Shown here piece by piece: positions 35,064 through 44,675 of a stretch of 64,000 nucleotides of DNA. The translations under genes were made by a program, and so were the position numbers. Position 1 is the stretch's first letter. Each line of letters opens with the position of its first letter. This stretch comes from Cytophagaceae bacterium (GTDB lineage: Bacteria; Bacteroidota; Bacteroidia; Cytophagales; Flexibacteraceae): contig JAIXYP010000002.1 of NCBI GenBank assembly GCA_027490155.1, positions 124,001 through 188,000 of the forward strand, in the 5' to 3' direction. The notes under the pieces were generated by a model. The model did not search any database. It had not been told where the DNA came from and saw nothing but the letters and a program-made list of their open reading frames with translations.

Positions 35064-37664
35064 ATGAAAAGCACAACGCCAGTCTTGCCACAGCAAATCA
35101 AGTTCATCGCCCTCCTGATTGGCCTGTTGGCACTGTTTGGTTCGCTTCCCTATGCCATCACGATTGTTGAAGTGGAGCGGGATAACCAGGAGAATGACCT
35201 TGCGCTTAAACAACTGCGTGCCTTGGCAGACACCGTCAGCTTGGTCACCGACTTGCAATGTCAACTTTTACCATCGCATGGGCCCGACCGAGCATTTGCA
35301 GCTCAGCTTGAGCTTCATGTTTTCCATCAGCATCAGGCAATCCTGAGCTACCTGCGCTTACGAGTAGAAAGATATGGCAAACAGGGAAGCATTTTCCCAC
35401 CCAATCCTGAGCAGTATAAATTCAACCCAGACGTCTCTGGTGCCATCCAACTTGCCCAAGCTTCCGAGATGCTGGTAACAAAGCTCGGCACCGTGGTCCT
35501 GACGGATCCAGACCACGAACCAGATAGTTACCGATACAACTTGCAACAGTTCAGACAAGGTCAGGTGTTGTTGCACAACTGGACTAGCGAGTTTGTCAAC
35601 CGACAGGTATTGGGCCTTTCAGTAAACATCAATCGGCTTGACCAGAGTGCCAAAATCACGATCGGTATAGAAGTTCTGTGTTTGATCAGCCTGATAGGAT
35701 TTGTAGTGTGGCCTTTGACGCAACACTATATTAAGTCTGCCCAAAGCGAGGCTGACCTCAAAAACTTTGTCCTGAGCCAAGCGCAGAAACAAGATATAGC
35801 AGTCCAAGAGTTTAACCAATTGACCAAGGAGCTCAATAGCAACTCAGAAACATTGGCAGATAACCTAGCCTTGGCTGTTCGGCTCCGGACCGACCTAGAA
35901 CAACGCGAACGCGAGCTGCACGAAACCCAAGTCCTAGTCCGAGTTGGGAGGGTCAAAATCAATATCCCAGAACGCCTGGCTTTCATCACAGCTGAAGCTG
36001 CCGTTTTATTGGGCCTCGGCAACCAAGTACTCACAATGCCCGCTAGTGATTTTTGGGACTTGTTCGATACCAATAGTACCATCGACCTGAGGCAATTATC
36101 AGCTGAGAACATTAAAGGAATCGGGCTGTTTTCTTGCTGGCTACGCAAACCAGTCAAAGACAGCAGCCATAGCCACCTTAAAACAGATGTCATCCCACAA
36201 TCGAACCAATTAACACTCACGATCCAGGATCTGACCCAAGAGCGCGCAGCTACCCTCCAGATTTTTGATGCCAAACGCAAAGCCGAAGATGCTACCATGG
36301 CCAAGGCCTTGTTCTTGAGTACAATGAGCCATGAGATCAGGACACCGATGAATGCCATAATTGGACTTGCTGACATCCTTTATCAGGAAAACCCAAGACC
36401 AGACCAACAAGAAAACCTCGAAACCCTATCCTACTCGGCTAAACACTTACTCGCCTTGTTAAACGACTTGTTGGACTTTAGCAAAATTGAGGCCGGTAAA
36501 ATAGTCTTCTCCTCTGCGCCCTTTAGCACCGCAGCCTTCCTACATCACCTGATGCAGATATTTGGCCCTCAAGCTGCCCAGAAGAAACTAGCCCTTAAGC
36601 TGCAAGTTCAGGATGGCTTACCAGGACTGCTGGAAGGGGACGAGCTTCGGCTCAACCAAATCCTGACCAATCTAATCAGTAATGCCATTAAATTTTCCTC
36701 TAGCGGATATGTCCTGATACGGGTCGGGTTCCGGCAGTCTATTGACCATTTAACCAACATTCAGTCGCCATCTGGGCAACTACATATAGAGGTAGAAGAC
36801 ACTGGCATCGGCATTGCGGCAGACGTTGTACCCTTACTTTTCGAGGCCTTCCATCAGGCAAGTGCTAACACCACACGCGAATATGGTGGTACAGGTCTAG
36901 GGCTCAGTATCTGTAAACGCCTGATCGAACTACAGCACGGGACGATAAAAGTTAAATCTGTTCCTGGGCTAGGGTCTTGTTTTTCAGTCACCTTACCGAT
37001 GGTAGTGCCCGATGGGGCCGCGGATATGCCATTAGTCACATACGAACTAGTCACCCAACAATCTAGGCACCTGTCCTCCGACCAAGTATCTTCCAATCAA
37101 CATTTAAAGGCTGCGGCAAGCACCGAGCCCCAAAAGCAAGGACCAAGCACCATAATCTCGAGAGACTCAAGATCGCCCGACCCACCGTATAATGAAAATC
37201 AGAATTCAGTATCGTTACAATCCTCGCAAGACAAGCCATTATCGGGACTTCACATTTTGGTCGTTGAGGACAACCGTGTAAACCGCATGGTGCTGACCAA
37301 GTTGCTGAGCCGTTGGGGTGCTTCTTTTGACGAGGCTATCCATGGTCAGGATGCGCTAGATCAACTAGAGGCACAGGCTGCAGCGACGACTAAAGCCACC
37401 GCCCAACCAGTACTTCCGCATGTATTACTCCTAGACCTCGAGATGCCAATCATGGACGGATACCAACTAGCCCGGATCCTAAAAGAGGACTCGCGTTTTC
37501 GGTCTATCCCGATTGTAGCGCTATCTGCCAATAGTGAAAGTTTTGTGCAGGAAACAAGCACCAATCTCGGCCTTGACCAATACCTCACCAAACCCATCGA
37601 CCCTGGTCGATTGCTCCAAGCCTTGACCCCATTCATCAATAGGCTAAAGCAAATTGGCCATTGA
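35064..37664 (+). CDS. Hybrid sensor histidine kinase/response regulator
   Basis: 866 residues. TM1 ([19 protein letters not shown]), a periplasmic sensor of about 170 residues, then TM2 near 195-215 ([18 protein letters not shown]). A coiled coil and PAS-like segment follow. The HisKA H-box is [10 protein letters not shown] with phosphoacceptor H423; the ATPase domain has DTGIGI and [11 protein letters not shown]. After a disordered linker comes a receiver with phosphoacceptor D791 ([13 protein letters not shown]). There is no output domain or separate regulator beside it, so it probably acts through a phosphorelay or protein partner elsewhere. Signal unknown. Confidence 0.94.
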   Translation: MKSTTPVLPQQIKFIALLIGLLALFGSLPYAITIVEVERDNQENDLALKQLRALADTVSLVTDLQCQLLPSHGPDRAFAAQLELHVFHQHQAILSYLRLRVERYGKQGSIFPPNPEQYKFNPDVSGAIQLAQASEMLVTKLGTVVLTDPDHEPDSYRYNLQQFRQGQVLLHNWTSEFVNRQVLGLSVNINRLDQSAKITIGIEVLCLISLIGFVVWPLTQHYIKSAQSEADLKNFVLSQAQKQDIAVQEFNQLTKELNSNSETLADNLALAVRLRTDLEQRERELHETQVLVRVGRVKINIPERLAFITAEAAVLLGLGNQVLTMPASDFWDLFDTNSTIDLRQLSAENIKGIGLFSCWLRKPVKDSSHSHLKTDVIPQSNQLTLTIQDLTQERAATLQIFDAKRKAEDATMAKALFLSTMSHEIRTPMNAIIGLADILYQENPRPDQQENLETLSYSAKHLLALLNDLLDFSKIEAGKIVFSSAPFSTAAFLHHLMQIFGPQAAQKKLALKLQVQDGLPGLLEGDELRLNQILTNLISNAIKFSSSGYVLIRVGFRQSIDHLTNIQSPSGQLHIEVEDTGIGIAADVVPLLFEAFHQASANTTREYGGTGLGLSICKRLIELQHGTIKVKSVPGLGSCFSVTLPMVVPDGAADMPLVTYELVTQQSRHLSSDQVSSNQHLKAAASTEPQKQGPSTIISRDSRSPDPPYNENQNSVSLQSSQDKPLSGLHILVVEDNRVNRMVLTKLLSRWGASFDEAIHGQDALDQLEAQAAATTKATAQPVLPHVLLLDLEMPIMDGYQLARILKEDSRFRSIPIVALSANSESFVQETSTNLGLDQYLTKPIDPGRLLQALTPFINRLKQIGH

Positions 37665-37727
37665 CAAGGTTGCAAATCAGTAGCATTCAATCGCACTACT
37701 TAATATCGAGCAAATACCCATATCCAG

Positions 37728-38984
37728 ATGCCAAAGACCAACCGACAACTTTTCCTAAGCCACCTTGCCCAGACTAGCCCCGCCCCTCTTTTATTGGAGG
37801 TCGAACGTGCCGAAGGGGTCTGGATGTATGAGCCGTCCGGTCATCGGGTACTGGATATGATCAGCGGCATCGGAGTTAGCACGGTGGGTCACAGGCATCC
37901 TGATATTGTTTCAGCAATCAAAACGCAGGCCGACAGTTACCTACATCTGATGGTTTATGGCGAGGTGATCCAGACCGCCCAAACGTCCCTAGCCGAGGCC
38001 TTATTGGCAACCTTACCCCATCATCCGGACCCGACCCACCCCATACCTAACTGCTTCTACTTCACCAATTCAGGCTCGGAAGCAGTTGATGGAGCTATCA
38101 AGCTTGCCAAGCGAGCAACCGGCAGACCCGATGTTGTGGTTTGTCATCATGCCTACCATGGGGGTACAAATGGGGCCTTATCAGCTGGTGGGGGTGATTA
38201 TTTCAAACAAGGCTATCACCCATTATTGCCCGGAATGCAGCGCGGCATCTTTGGCTCGGCCCAACTGCTGGATCTAATTAGTGACCAGACTGCTGCTGTT
38301 TTGGTCGAAACCATGCAGGGCGAGGCGGGTATCCGGACGGCATGCCAGAGCTGGTGGCAAGCCCTTCGCCAACGGTGCAACGAAACTGGCACCTTGCTAA
38401 TTCTGGACGAAATCCAGTCAGGCGTTGGCCGCACAGGCAAATGGTGGGGATTCGAACATTATGGCATCATGCCCGATGTGCTACTGTCCGCCAAAGGAAT
38501 AGGAGGGGGCATGCCGATTGGCTTTTTTGCCGCTCACAATGGCCTGATGTCCGTCTTTGCCGATACCCCCGTTTTGGGTCATATCACAACTTTTGGCGGA
38601 CATCCCGTTAGCTGTGCTGCTGCTTTAGCAACCATTCGCCTCCTCGGAAGCCAACCCTGGATGGATGAGGTACCCCAAAAGGCAGCCTACATCCGCGAGC
38701 GGCTTGGCCACCTACCAAACGTAATCGAAATCAGAGGAATTGGCCTTTTGATGGCTGTCGAACTAGGCAGCTATGCGCGTGTCCGGTTCGTGATCGACTA
38801 TGCATTACAACGCAATGGCGACCGCTTACTTACCGACTGGTTCCTATATTGTGATACCGCTATCAGGGTTGCCCCACCAATCAGCATCAGTCAGGACGAG
38901 CTCCGGATTGCTTGTGATATCTTGACCATTGGCATCTTGGAAGCCGCAAAAGCAGACCTGACGGCCGATCTGACGCCGCTTTAG
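37728..38984 (+). CDS. Class III aminotransferase (acetylornithine/ornithine type)
   Basis: 418 residues, PLP-dependent fold type I. Motifs: TNSGSEAVDGAIKLAKRATGR (phosphate-binding), DEIQSGVGRTGKWWGFEH, and the Schiff-base lysine K256 in LLSAKGIGGGMP. Families with this signature include acetylornithine, ornithine, 4-aminobutyrate and lysine aminotransferases. No arg or biosynthetic neighbours are present to choose between them. The start is the ATG at 37728, 63 bases after the hybrid kinase. Codon use appears ordinary. Confidence 0.93.
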   Translation: MPKTNRQLFLSHLAQTSPAPLLLEVERAEGVWMYEPSGHRVLDMISGIGVSTVGHRHPDIVSAIKTQADSYLHLMVYGEVIQTAQTSLAEALLATLPHHPDPTHPIPNCFYFTNSGSEAVDGAIKLAKRATGRPDVVVCHHAYHGGTNGALSAGGGDYFKQGYHPLLPGMQRGIFGSAQLLDLISDQTAAVLVETMQGEAGIRTACQSWWQALRQRCNETGTLLILDEIQSGVGRTGKWWGFEHYGIMPDVLLSAKGIGGGMPIGFFAAHNGLMSVFADTPVLGHITTFGGHPVSCAAALATIRLLGSQPWMDEVPQKAAYIRERLGHLPNVIEIRGIGLLMAVELGSYARVRFVIDYALQRNGDRLLTDWFLYCDTAIRVAPPISISQDELRIACDILTIGILEAAKADLTADLTPL

Positions 38985-39155
38985 GCAAAAAAATACGCAG
39001 GCTCTGGCTCATCTGTTGCTTAGGTCCGCGTCAGTACCCGGCAGGATAATCGGAAACAATGTTTGGAAAATGTGTCCCTGCACCGTTTATTCGCAACCCC
39101 ACATCCGACATCAACCAAAATTTGGTTCGTCATGCCCCTACACAATCATCAAGTT

Positions 39156-39599
39156 ATGGAACTACGCGAAATCGCAGCTATATCAGGCAAGCCAGGCCTG
39201 TACCAGATCCTGAAGCCCAGCAAGGCTGGCGTCATCGTCGAGACCATTGACGAAAACCATACCCGATTTCTGGCGGCAGCGACCAGCAAAATTTCGATCC
39301 TGAGCGAAATTACGATGTATACCACCGATGCTGAGGGAGCCATCACGCTGCGCGAAGTTTTCGCCAATATCCAAAAACAATTTGGGGACAACATGACCCT
39401 CACTGCCAAAAGTGATGGTGCTGATCTGCATGAGCTGATGGCCACCGTTGTGCCAGACTATGATCGCGATAAGGTCTATACAAGTGATCTCAAAAAACTT
39501 GTAACCTGGTATAGCATCTTGCATAAATATGCTCCTGAGGCTTTTGACGAACCTGCAGTTGACGCACCAAGTGAGGCAACCGAAGACAAAGCCAGTTAA
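39156..39599 (+). CDS. DUF5606-family protein
   Basis: 147 residues from the ATG at 39156. It starts MELREIAAISGKPGLYQIL, the typical DUF5606 N-terminus of Bacteroidota proteins of unknown function, and ends in an acidic, alanine-rich tail. In-frame codons from TTG 39063 or ATG 39132 would add 8-31 residues of low similarity. No signal peptide, so it is cytosolic. A large hairpin terminator follows. It may form a unit with the aminotransferase, but the gap is 170 bases. Confidence 0.85.
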   Translation: MELREIAAISGKPGLYQILKPSKAGVIVETIDENHTRFLAAATSKISILSEITMYTTDAEGAITLREVFANIQKQFGDNMTLTAKSDGADLHELMATVVPDYDRDKVYTSDLKKLVTWYSILHKYAPEAFDEPAVDAPSEATEDKAS

Positions 39600-39631
39600 G
39601 GCTCACAAGAGCGACAACAAAAAAATCAAGG

Positions 39632-39702
39632 ACCACTTTTGGCCAATCACACACCACTTTCATAAGAAGTGGAAGGTGAGGCCAGAGGTGGTTTTGTTTT
39701 TC
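39632..39702 (+). terminator. Branched terminator after the DUF5606 gene
   Basis: ACCAC (39632-39636) pairs with GTGGT (39688-39692), GGCC (39641-39644) with GGCC (39680-39683), and inner CCACTT (39654-39659) with AAGTGG (39667-39672). TTTTGTTTTT follows. Confidence 0.75.
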
Positions 39703-39867
39703 TAATCTTGCGGATCTTAAACCGCTGTGGTGATTGGTCGGGATGAGCCAACCGGACGCACAGGGTCAACCTAAACTGGTTTTTTTGCGGATTTTTTCGA
39801 TTTGTTTGCAAAGCAGCCGTTTATTAATGATGTTGTACTACAATATGCCTAGACCTCGATTAAACCT

Positions 39868-41715
39868 ATGAGTGCCTCGACCACCACTACAACCAACACC
39901 ACCTTATCATCAACATCGACAACTGACAAAACCCTACTCGTAGAGTGTGCATGGGAAGTCTGCAACCAGATTGGTGGTATCTATACTGTCATCCGGACCA
40001 AGGTACCGAGTGTGGTGAAGACATGGGGTGATAACTATCTAGCCCTTGGCCCATTGCTGAGCGACCAAGTCCTAGGCGAATTCGAGCCTGTAGCACCAGA
40101 CGGAAGCATATATAGTGATACTGTCCAGGAAATGCAGGCCATGGGGCTGGAGGCAATATTAGGCCGTTGGCTGATTTCGGGCAACCCCTATGTTGTGTTG
40201 CTCAACCCTTTCCAGATGATGGACAAACTGGGGGACATCAAGTATTTCCTCTACGACCATCATGGGATCAGCAGCCCCGCCTACGACGACAAATTGTTCG
40301 ACCAGGTCGTGACCTTTGGTGAGATGGTACGCCTATTCTACCAAGTGCTGAGCCGGAAGGCTGCCGAGCGGGACCACCGTGTTGTTGCTCATTTTCATGA
40401 GTGGATGGCAGGTAGTGCTATCCCGGCCATTCGACGCGAAAATCTGCCTGTTCGTATCGTCTTCACGACACACGCCACCCTACTGGGGCGGTATGTAGCG
40501 ATGAACGACCCCTATTTTTACGACCACCTCCCCTTTATGGACTGGGCCAAAGAGGCGGCGCAATACAATGCCGTTTCCCAAGTCCTGATCGAACGTGCCT
40601 GTGCCCATGGGGCTCATGTTTTCACTACAGTAAGCGAGGTGACCGCACGCGAGTGTACCCAGTTCTTGGGTAGAGTCCCGGATCTCCTGTTGCCCAATGG
40701 CCTTAATGTTGAGCGCTTTACCGCCCTCCATGAGTTCCAGAACCTCCACAAACTCTATAAAGACAAGATCAATGAGTTTGTGATGGGGCACTTTTTCCAG
40801 TCCTATAGTTTCAATCTGGATAACACACTCTACTTCTTCACAAGTGGGCGCTACGAATACCGCAACAAAGGGTTCGACATTACAACTGAGGCATTAGCCC
40901 GGCTGAACCACAAACTTAAGTCTTCAGGTTCAGACACCACTGTGGTAATGTTCTTTGTCACCAAACGGGCAGTCCATACCATTGACCCTGATATCCTGCA
41001 GTCTCGTGCGCTGATGCAAGAGATCCGTGGCACAGTAGAGGCCATGAAGGAGCAAATCGGTGACCGCCTCTTTATGCATGTCGCTAGCCAAGGCGAGATT
41101 ACCCTCCCACCGCTAAACCAATTTGTCGACCAGTATTGGCAAATGCGTCTGCGCCGTACGCTCCAGAGCTGGCGAACCAAACGCCTGCCTAACATGATCA
41201 CTCATCACCTCAAGGAACCCTTGCAGGACGAGTTACTACAAAAATTGGTCAGCACTGGCCTTCATAATTACCCTTCTGACAGGGTCAAAGTCGTCTATCA
41301 TCCTGACTTCATCGCGACCACAAGCCCATTGTTCGGGATGGACTATACCCAATTTGTGCGCGGTTGCCACCTTGGCGTTTTCCCGAGCTATTACGAACCT
41401 TGGGGTTACACGCCTATGGAGTGTGTGGCTAGTGGTGTGCCTACCATCACCAGCGACCTAACAGGCTTTGGCGACTTCGTGATGAAGGAAATGGAAAACC
41501 ATGCCGAAAATGGCATCATGATCGTGCAACGAACTGCTAAAAGTTTTGAAGTCGCAGCCGAGGACCTAGCCGAACAGTTGTTCCAGTTCTGCCAACAAAG
41601 TCGTCGCGAGCGCATCACCCAGCGAAATAGGGTCGAGCGTTGTAGTGATATGTTCGACTGGCGATCATTAGTGCGATATTATCAGGCAGCTTACGATATG
41701 GCTGTCGCCATCTAA
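39868..41715 (+). CDS. Glycogen synthase, eukaryote-type (GT3-like)
   Basis: 615 residues. After a Thr/Ser-rich start (MSASTTTTTNTTLSS) come GT3 motifs: VCNQIGGIYTVIRTKVP (sugar-nucleotide loop), HFHEWMAG, FTTHATLLGR, and the C-terminal YEPWGYTPMECVASGVPTIT with the GxG-like loop. It extends alpha-1,4-glucan chains from UDP- or ADP-glucose. Many Bacteroidota have this type instead of GlgA. The start could be a few codons later, since the Thr run is poorly conserved. No branching enzyme or glgC is adjacent. A terminator follows the stop. Confidence 0.93.
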   Translation: MSASTTTTTNTTLSSTSTTDKTLLVECAWEVCNQIGGIYTVIRTKVPSVVKTWGDNYLALGPLLSDQVLGEFEPVAPDGSIYSDTVQEMQAMGLEAILGRWLISGNPYVVLLNPFQMMDKLGDIKYFLYDHHGISSPAYDDKLFDQVVTFGEMVRLFYQVLSRKAAERDHRVVAHFHEWMAGSAIPAIRRENLPVRIVFTTHATLLGRYVAMNDPYFYDHLPFMDWAKEAAQYNAVSQVLIERACAHGAHVFTTVSEVTARECTQFLGRVPDLLLPNGLNVERFTALHEFQNLHKLYKDKINEFVMGHFFQSYSFNLDNTLYFFTSGRYEYRNKGFDITTEALARLNHKLKSSGSDTTVVMFFVTKRAVHTIDPDILQSRALMQEIRGTVEAMKEQIGDRLFMHVASQGEITLPPLNQFVDQYWQMRLRRTLQSWRTKRLPNMITHHLKEPLQDELLQKLVSTGLHNYPSDRVKVVYHPDFIATTSPLFGMDYTQFVRGCHLGVFPSYYEPWGYTPMECVASGVPTITSDLTGFGDFVMKEMENHAENGIMIVQRTAKSFEVAAEDLAEQLFQFCQQSRRERITQRNRVERCSDMFDWRSLVRYYQAAYDMAVAI

Positions 41716-41748
41716 CTAAGCTAATGAATCGTCCATAGTCTTCCTACC

Positions 41749-41788
41749 AAATGCTGTAATGTCCCGAGATGTTACAGCATTTGTTTTT
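41749..41788 (+). terminator. Terminator after glycogen synthase
   Basis: AAATGCTGTAA (41749-41759) pairs perfectly with TTACAGCATTT (41772-41782), followed by GTTTTT. It touches the stop codon of the converging gene. Confidence 0.93.
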
Positions 41789-42476
41789 ATGCCAAGACCG
41801 CCACCTCACGCCTCATCAAGAGGCTGGCTTGGTAGCGCGGATCATGCGTATAAGACCAAAGGCTATCCAGCAATGTCAAGACCTTATCAAGACCAATCCG
41901 GCTGGCCCATTCAAACGGACCAAAAGGATAGTTCACACCTAGGCGCATGCTGAGGTCAATATCTTCTCGACTAGCCGTGCCCTCTTGCAGAGTTAGATAG
42001 GCTTCGTTAATAACCATCGCAATTACCCTAGGTGTCACCAGACCCACTTGGTCTGCCACCCAACCAACTGACCACCCCAATTTAGCAAATACCTCAGCAG
42101 CCCGAGTTTGATCAGCCAAGGTTCTGGCCGACACCTCTATTGTACTGTTGGCCAAGGCACCTGGCCAGTTGTTAAAACCCACCAAAGTCAAGGGATTGTC
42201 AAGACGCTGGGTAGGGGCCTTCCAGCTATGCAAAGGCAACTCTAGCACTGGAAGCATAAGTACGGTCCCATCGGGCAGAAAATCGTACTTGCTTAGATCC
42301 CCCATTGCACTTGGCGCAAAATCTATCACACAGTCTGGCTGCTGCCATTCGTCCACCAGTGTCTTCAAGTTAAAGGTATCATCCCACCAGATCACATTGG
42401 CACGGGTGTCCATCATTTGGTTGAGGGTCTCCTTATGAGCTGCATCGCCATGAGCGAAGATAATGGGCTGGGTCAT
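41787..42476 (-). CDS. Shortened 3-hydroxyacyl-CoA dehydrogenase-like protein
   Basis: 229 residues. The C-terminal half (about 120-225) matches the 3HCDH substrate/dimer domain: GWSVGWVADQVGLVTPRVIAMVINEAYLTLQEG, then DLSMRLGVNYPFGPFEWASRIG. The N-terminal about 85 residues are shorter than a normal Rossmann domain and lack a GxGxxG NAD-binding loop. VGFNNWPG (about 97-104) replaces the usual GMHFFNP motif. It may have lost dehydrogenase activity, bind CoA only, or work with a partner. The start is the ATG at 42476. No beta-oxidation neighbours. Confidence 0.8.
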   Translation of the reverse strand: MTQPIIFAHGDAAHKETLNQMMDTRANVIWWDDTFNLKTLVDEWQQPDCVIDFAPSAMGDLSKYDFLPDGTVLMLPVLELPLHSWKAPTQRLDNPLTLVGFNNWPGALANSTIEVSARTLADQTRAAEVFAKLGWSVGWVADQVGLVTPRVIAMVINEAYLTLQEGTASREDIDLSMRLGVNYPFGPFEWASRIGLDKVLTLLDSLWSYTHDPRYQASLLMRREVAVLA

Positions 42477-42495
42477 GTGCTAATTGGTGTAGAGA

Positions 42496-42585
42496 TGGTT
42501 ACCAAGTTGGCCTCAAGATGTGATTGAAATGGTAACCAAACAGACGAGAAAGTTGTCCCCAAAGTACCAAAACGATTGGCTACCA
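42496..42585. repeat. Three TGGnnACCA repeats upstream of the 3HCDH-like gene
   Basis: TGGTTACCA (42496-42504), TGGTAACCA (42530-42538) and TGGCTACCA (42577-42585). The first two are exact inverted copies. They lie 20-110 bases upstream of the minus-strand start codon and could be regulator sites. Confidence 0.5.
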
Positions 42586-42696
42586 ACCAAGTCGGTGGAT
42601 ATTGAAAGGCCAGCCAAATAGACCTCCTTTGACCTCCTAAAGACCATATACTACAACTATTCAGCCTCTTTAGCTGTATTTTTGACCCTCTGGCCC

Positions 42697-42704
42697 TATA
42701 TTTG
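42697..42704 (+). promoter_or_regulatory. Candidate -7 element for the small outer-membrane protein
   Basis: TATATTTG matches TAnnTTTG exactly and lies 20 bases before the ATG at 42724. A second match, TATTTTTG, lies at 42677-42684. Neither has a clear TTG at the usual distance. Confidence 0.5.
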
Positions 42705-42723
42705 GCCATACATAACCAGCCTG

Positions 42724-43407
42724 ATGAAAAAAATGATTACGATCCGCTTATTTGTTTTCACGGTCCTGACAATCCTGTTGGTGAGCAGCCAAGGATTTAC
42801 CCAAGTCCGCCGCCGTACAACGTCGCCCAACAATGTCGCTACCCTTGCAGGTCCTTCAATGGTAGCACAAATAGCTCCGACACGTTACGATGGCACTGGT
42901 TGGATGGTTAGGCTAGAGCCAGCGCTTTTCTTCAGGACAGCTGGCATCGAGGTCGAAAAAATGATCACCGATAACCTATCTCTAGGTGTCAACGTCCTCT
43001 ATAAGGTCGGGTCTGGCGAGGAGCGAATTGTCAATGGTGTCTCTTACCTAGAGAACCACCGCAAAAACACCTACTTGGTCGAGTTTGCCGCCAAATACTA
43101 CTTCGAGGACAAAACACCTTCAGGTTTTTACCTTCAAGGACACCTTGGTATGGGCAATCTCATCTATGAAGATGGCACTTGGCGCCCAATCGGGATCAAT
43201 ACCAGCTTCACTAAGTACGACGCTAGCAAACGCAATGTCGTTCCTGAGCCTTCTGTACTCCGCTATGGAGCAGCTGGTGGCTATCAGTTCTTACTGCTTA
43301 ACAAGTCATTGGTTGTCAACGTGATGGCAGGTCTCCAGTGCCAAAACGATACCGAAGGATTCAAAACACTGTTGTTCTTTGCCCCTTCAGTTGGTTTCTA
43401 TTTTTAG
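42724..43407 (+). CDS. Outer-membrane beta-barrel protein
   Basis: 227 residues from the ATG at 42724; codons from 42682 fall on the promoter. Signal peptide (IRLFVFTVLTILLVSSQGFTQ), a proline- and asparagine-containing linker, then alternating beta strands (WMVRLEPALFFRTAGIEVEK, LSLGVNVLYKVGSG, YLVEFAAKYYFED, GFYLQGHLGMGNLIYED, LRYGAAGGYQFLL) and the final strand FFAPSVGFYF ending in aromatic F. Likely an 8-stranded outer-membrane barrel. Ligand and role unknown. It has a following terminator. Confidence 0.8.
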   Translation: MKKMITIRLFVFTVLTILLVSSQGFTQVRRRTTSPNNVATLAGPSMVAQIAPTRYDGTGWMVRLEPALFFRTAGIEVEKMITDNLSLGVNVLYKVGSGEERIVNGVSYLENHRKNTYLVEFAAKYYFEDKTPSGFYLQGHLGMGNLIYEDGTWRPIGINTSFTKYDASKRNVVPEPSVLRYGAAGGYQFLLLNKSLVVNVMAGLQCQNDTEGFKTLLFFAPSVGFYF

Positions 43408-43468
43408 GCCACAGGAAGCAAAACACTTACTTTTTGCACACTCGCATTTCCATATTGACTAGTCCAAG

Positions 43469-43497
43469 ACCAGCGAACCCCTGTTTGCTGGTTTTTT
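43469..43497 (+). terminator. Terminator of the outer-membrane protein gene
   Basis: ACCAGC (43469-43474) pairs with GCTGGT (43487-43492), with AA/TT inside, followed by a T-run. Confidence 0.88.
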
Positions 43498-43622
43498 GTT
43501 ACTAGCGGACCTGGCATTACCTTAGCCAATACTATTGGCCTAAATAAAACCCAAAGATATCGCATCCTCGATCGATCTATTTTGGTTAGGTCTCTTCAAT
43601 ACTACTTAGTCTAGCTTTCTTC

Positions 43623-44540
43623 ATGCTGATGCGTCTACCTCCATATTTAACTCCTGGTGACACGGTTGTGGTCGTTTCGCCATCACGACACGTTTTCCCT
43701 GAGGAGCTAAAGGCCTTTGTCCAAACAATGGCAGACTGGGGATTGGAGGTAGAGCTTGGCAAGTATGTCTATGCAGCCTTTCATCAACAGGCCGGCACAG
43801 ATGCTCAGCGCCTACATGACCTCCAATGGGCGCTGGACCACCCAACTGCAGCTGCCATCTTCGCATCGAGAGGGGGCTATGGCCTGACTCGTATCATCGA
43901 TCAGCTAGACTGGACTAGTTTTATGGTCAAGCCCAAGTGGTGTGTCGGTTTTAGTGATTTTACACCAATGCATCTCAAGCTCAAGGCCCTTAAAATAGGA
44001 AGCATCCATGGGATAGTGCCGAGGCTTTTTGGTCAGGATGGGAATGAGCAGGCACTCGCGACCCTGTATGCAGCCCTCAGAGGTTGGCCTATTAACATTG
44101 CTTGGCCAGTGTCAGACCATCAGCATGATGGCCTTGACATAGTAGCACCCATTATAGGTGGCAACCTTGCAATGATCGCCGATAGCTGCGGCACCTCAAC
44201 CCAACTGGAGACAAATGATTCCATCTTATTCCTTGAAGATGTGGGCGAGGCGCATTACAAAATAGAACGCATGGCCATGCAACTATTGCGGGCTGGTGTG
44301 CTTGATGGAGTTAAAGCCATCGTACTAGGTCAATTTTCGGAAATGCATGACCTAGCTTCAGATTTTGGGTGTACCGTTACCCAAATTTTCCAACGATTGC
44401 TGCCTTCCGTGCCAATACTCGATCAGTTCCCGGCAGGCCATGTACCAGAAAACAGAGCCATCACCTTTGGCAGCCTAGTTAGGCTTATGGTTGTAAACGG
44501 AATAGCACAAATCCTGCCACCTGATAACCCAGATGCATGA
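43623..44540 (+). CDS. S66-family LD-carboxypeptidase
   Basis: 305 residues. The S66 signature ASRGGYGLTRIIDQLDW and the catalytic serine motif VGFSDFT are both present, followed by IHGIVPRLF; the C-terminal half has FLEDVGEAHYKIERMAMQL. S66 enzymes cleave the L,D bond of tetrapeptide stems of recycled peptidoglycan, or act on microcin C7-like compounds (MccF). No signal peptide is present, so it is probably cytosolic and used in recycling. The start is ATG 43623 or 43629. Isolated gene. Confidence 0.92.
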   Translation: MLMRLPPYLTPGDTVVVVSPSRHVFPEELKAFVQTMADWGLEVELGKYVYAAFHQQAGTDAQRLHDLQWALDHPTAAAIFASRGGYGLTRIIDQLDWTSFMVKPKWCVGFSDFTPMHLKLKALKIGSIHGIVPRLFGQDGNEQALATLYAALRGWPINIAWPVSDHQHDGLDIVAPIIGGNLAMIADSCGTSTQLETNDSILFLEDVGEAHYKIERMAMQLLRAGVLDGVKAIVLGQFSEMHDLASDFGCTVTQIFQRLLPSVPILDQFPAGHVPENRAITFGSLVRLMVVNGIAQILPPDNPDA

Positions 44541-44675
44541 TTAGCCAAATCATAATGATTCAAAACCACATTTGTCGTATTAAAATTTGGTTAACAATCT
44601 AACAAGCAACCTTGCTTCTAGTTTGATTTTTGCTAGCTTTCAAGCTGACAAACACCAATCCTTTACCCTGATTCC

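Noticed and set aside
35726-36376. 216-codon frame antisense to the hybrid histidine kinase
   Set aside because: Covers the H-box coding region of a complete kinase; rich in Ser/Leu/Arg as expected of a shadow frame.
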